DNA of 6,239 nt, from contig JANYLE010000210.1 in assembly GCA_025363795.1 (NCBI GenBank), positions 1 through 6,239 on the forward strand. Direction: 5' to 3'. Numbering within the stretch: the first letter of the stretch is position 1; every line of letters starts with the position of its first letter. The DNA comes from Mariniphaga sp. (GTDB taxonomy: Bacteria; Bacteroidota; Bacteroidia; Bacteroidales; Prolixibacteraceae). Position numbers and translations under genes: made by a program. Positions 5,570-6,239 of this stretch are shown one piece after another. The notes under the pieces were generated by a model, which was not told the origin of the DNA, did no database searches, and saw nothing but the letters and a program-made list of their open reading frames with translations.

Positions 5570-6239
5570 CTATTGAATTGTAAACGATTGAATGGCCATT
5601 TTTTCTTTGATCTTTTCCATGAGCTGAAATACCTGTATTTCGTCATTCAGACTAAAGCCCGGATAGTTTCGCTCGTCAATATTTTTCACAAAGTCGGCAA
5701 TCTGTTCCTGCAACGGATCGGGCGAGGTTTTTGGAATCTCCCCCTTCACCTCTTTTGTTGGATAATGATCAATTTTATTCCTGATAAAATCAAAGGTTGT
5801 GACTTCGCCACCCGCATGAACCGACAACAGGTGTGATTGCTGTTTCTCAATAAATTTTAAGGTAAGCGTTGCAACCGAACCATTTTTGAAATTAATATGA
5901 ATATTCAGAACATCCGGCAGGTGCGATGGGAGCGTTCCGCAGAAGACGTCAAACTTATGAACCGGTGATCCTGCGGCCCTGAGCATCATGAGCAGGTTGT
6001 TTAAAAGCAACTCCTTCAACCGGTCGGGCATTGCCGGGACTGATTGTGAAGCCTCGATAAAACACGTACGTTTGGTTTGGCTTCTTATTTTCTCCTGAAA
6101 AGGGTGAAAGAGAAAGTCATTCTGGATCTGAATATAGGTTCCGCCTTCACTGGCCAGATGGATCAGTTGTTTACGCTCTTCTTTTGTCAGGTGAAGTTTA
6201 TCCGAAAGAAACAAATGACAACCATTGCGAATGGCAAAT
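5570..6239 (-). CDS. Gfo/Idh/MocA-like oxidoreductase homologue, N-terminally cut by the window edge, catalytic motifs degenerate
   Basis: There are 222 visible codons ending at TAG (5572-5570). The frame is open to the right edge, so the true start lies outside; the TTG at 6214 is internal. Numbering from the first visible codon, residues 2-31 (AIRNGCHLFLSDKLHLTKEE onward) match the segment after the Rossmann fold in this family, usually AL..G.HVFVEKPLALT.EE. Residues 59-129 (CFIEASQ, then PDVLNIHINFKNGSVATL) match its beta-sheet domain. Residues 174-213 (DPLQEQIADFVKNI onward) match the closing helices. About 90-95 residues of NAD(P)-binding fold should lie off the window. The EKP motif reads SDK (12-14). 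The helix that normally carries the catalytic His/Asp (D.M.HD.D type) reads ELLLNNLL (76-83), with no His. It may therefore be a non-catalytic relative. It sits upstream of the VOC gene on the same strand; co-transcription is possible but not shown. Family assignment is from remembered motifs. Confidence 0.72.
   Translation of the reverse strand, partial: FAIRNGCHLFLSDKLHLTKEERKQLIHLASEGGTYIQIQNDFLFHPFQEKIRSQTKRTCFIEASQSVPAMPDRLKELLLNNLLMMLRAAGSPVHKFDVFCGTLPSHLPDVLNIHINFKNGSVATLTLKFIEKQQSHLLSVHAGGEVTTFDFIRNKIDHYPTKEVKGEIPKTSPDPLQEQIADFVKNIDERNYPGFSLNDEIQVFQLMEKIKEKMAIQSFTIQ

Noticed and set aside
5537..5836. 99-aa plus-strand ORF
   Set aside because: It lies antisense to the C-terminal part of the MocA-like gene, whose frame has clear family motifs.

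Overview
The window looks like chromosome from a member of the Bacteroidota, most plausibly the Bacteroidales/Marinilabiliales side. This is an inference from four things: none of the visible starts has a Shine-Dalgarno sequence, the base composition is moderate, the protein sequences have the character of that group, and an intergenic stretch is filled with short degenerate repeats. No rRNA or other decisive taxonomic marker is present.

Left two thirds (1-4422, + strand): the 3' end of a respiratory complex I (nuo) operon. nuoL enters from outside the window and is followed by complete nuoM and nuoN, with gaps of only 15 and 26 bases. These are the three antiporter-like, proton-channel subunits of the membrane arm of NADH:quinone oxidoreductase. 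Their channel residues can be read directly. NuoL and NuoN carry the expected set, but NuoM has Leu226 where the conserved TM7 lysine should be. An 8-bp perfect hairpin with an AT-rich tail follows nuoN and probably ends the operon.

Middle (4495-5109): a 107-aa soluble protein of unknown function, then about 290 bases of non-coding DNA between convergent genes. That gap is filled almost completely by repeat DNA. Next to the 107-aa gene it is purine-rich and holds degenerate GAGGGAGTGA-like units. At about 4903 a perfect 19-bp inverted repeat reverses the orientation. From 4917 to 5109 there are 24 consecutive units of a degenerate octamer, consensus ATTGYCTA with ATTCCCTC variants, with a single one-base slip in phase. 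The last unit runs into the stop codon of the gene on the other side.

Right (5108-6239, - strand): a VOC/glyoxalase-fold protein with an intact His/Glu/His/Glu metal-ligand set. Upstream of it on the same strand is the C-terminal two thirds of a Gfo/Idh/MocA-like protein that runs off the window and appears to have lost the family's catalytic motifs.

I see no mobile element, CRISPR array, tRNA or rRNA. The items most worth a second look are the octamer array with its central inversion, the missing TM7 lysine of NuoM, and the apparently non-catalytic MocA-like protein.
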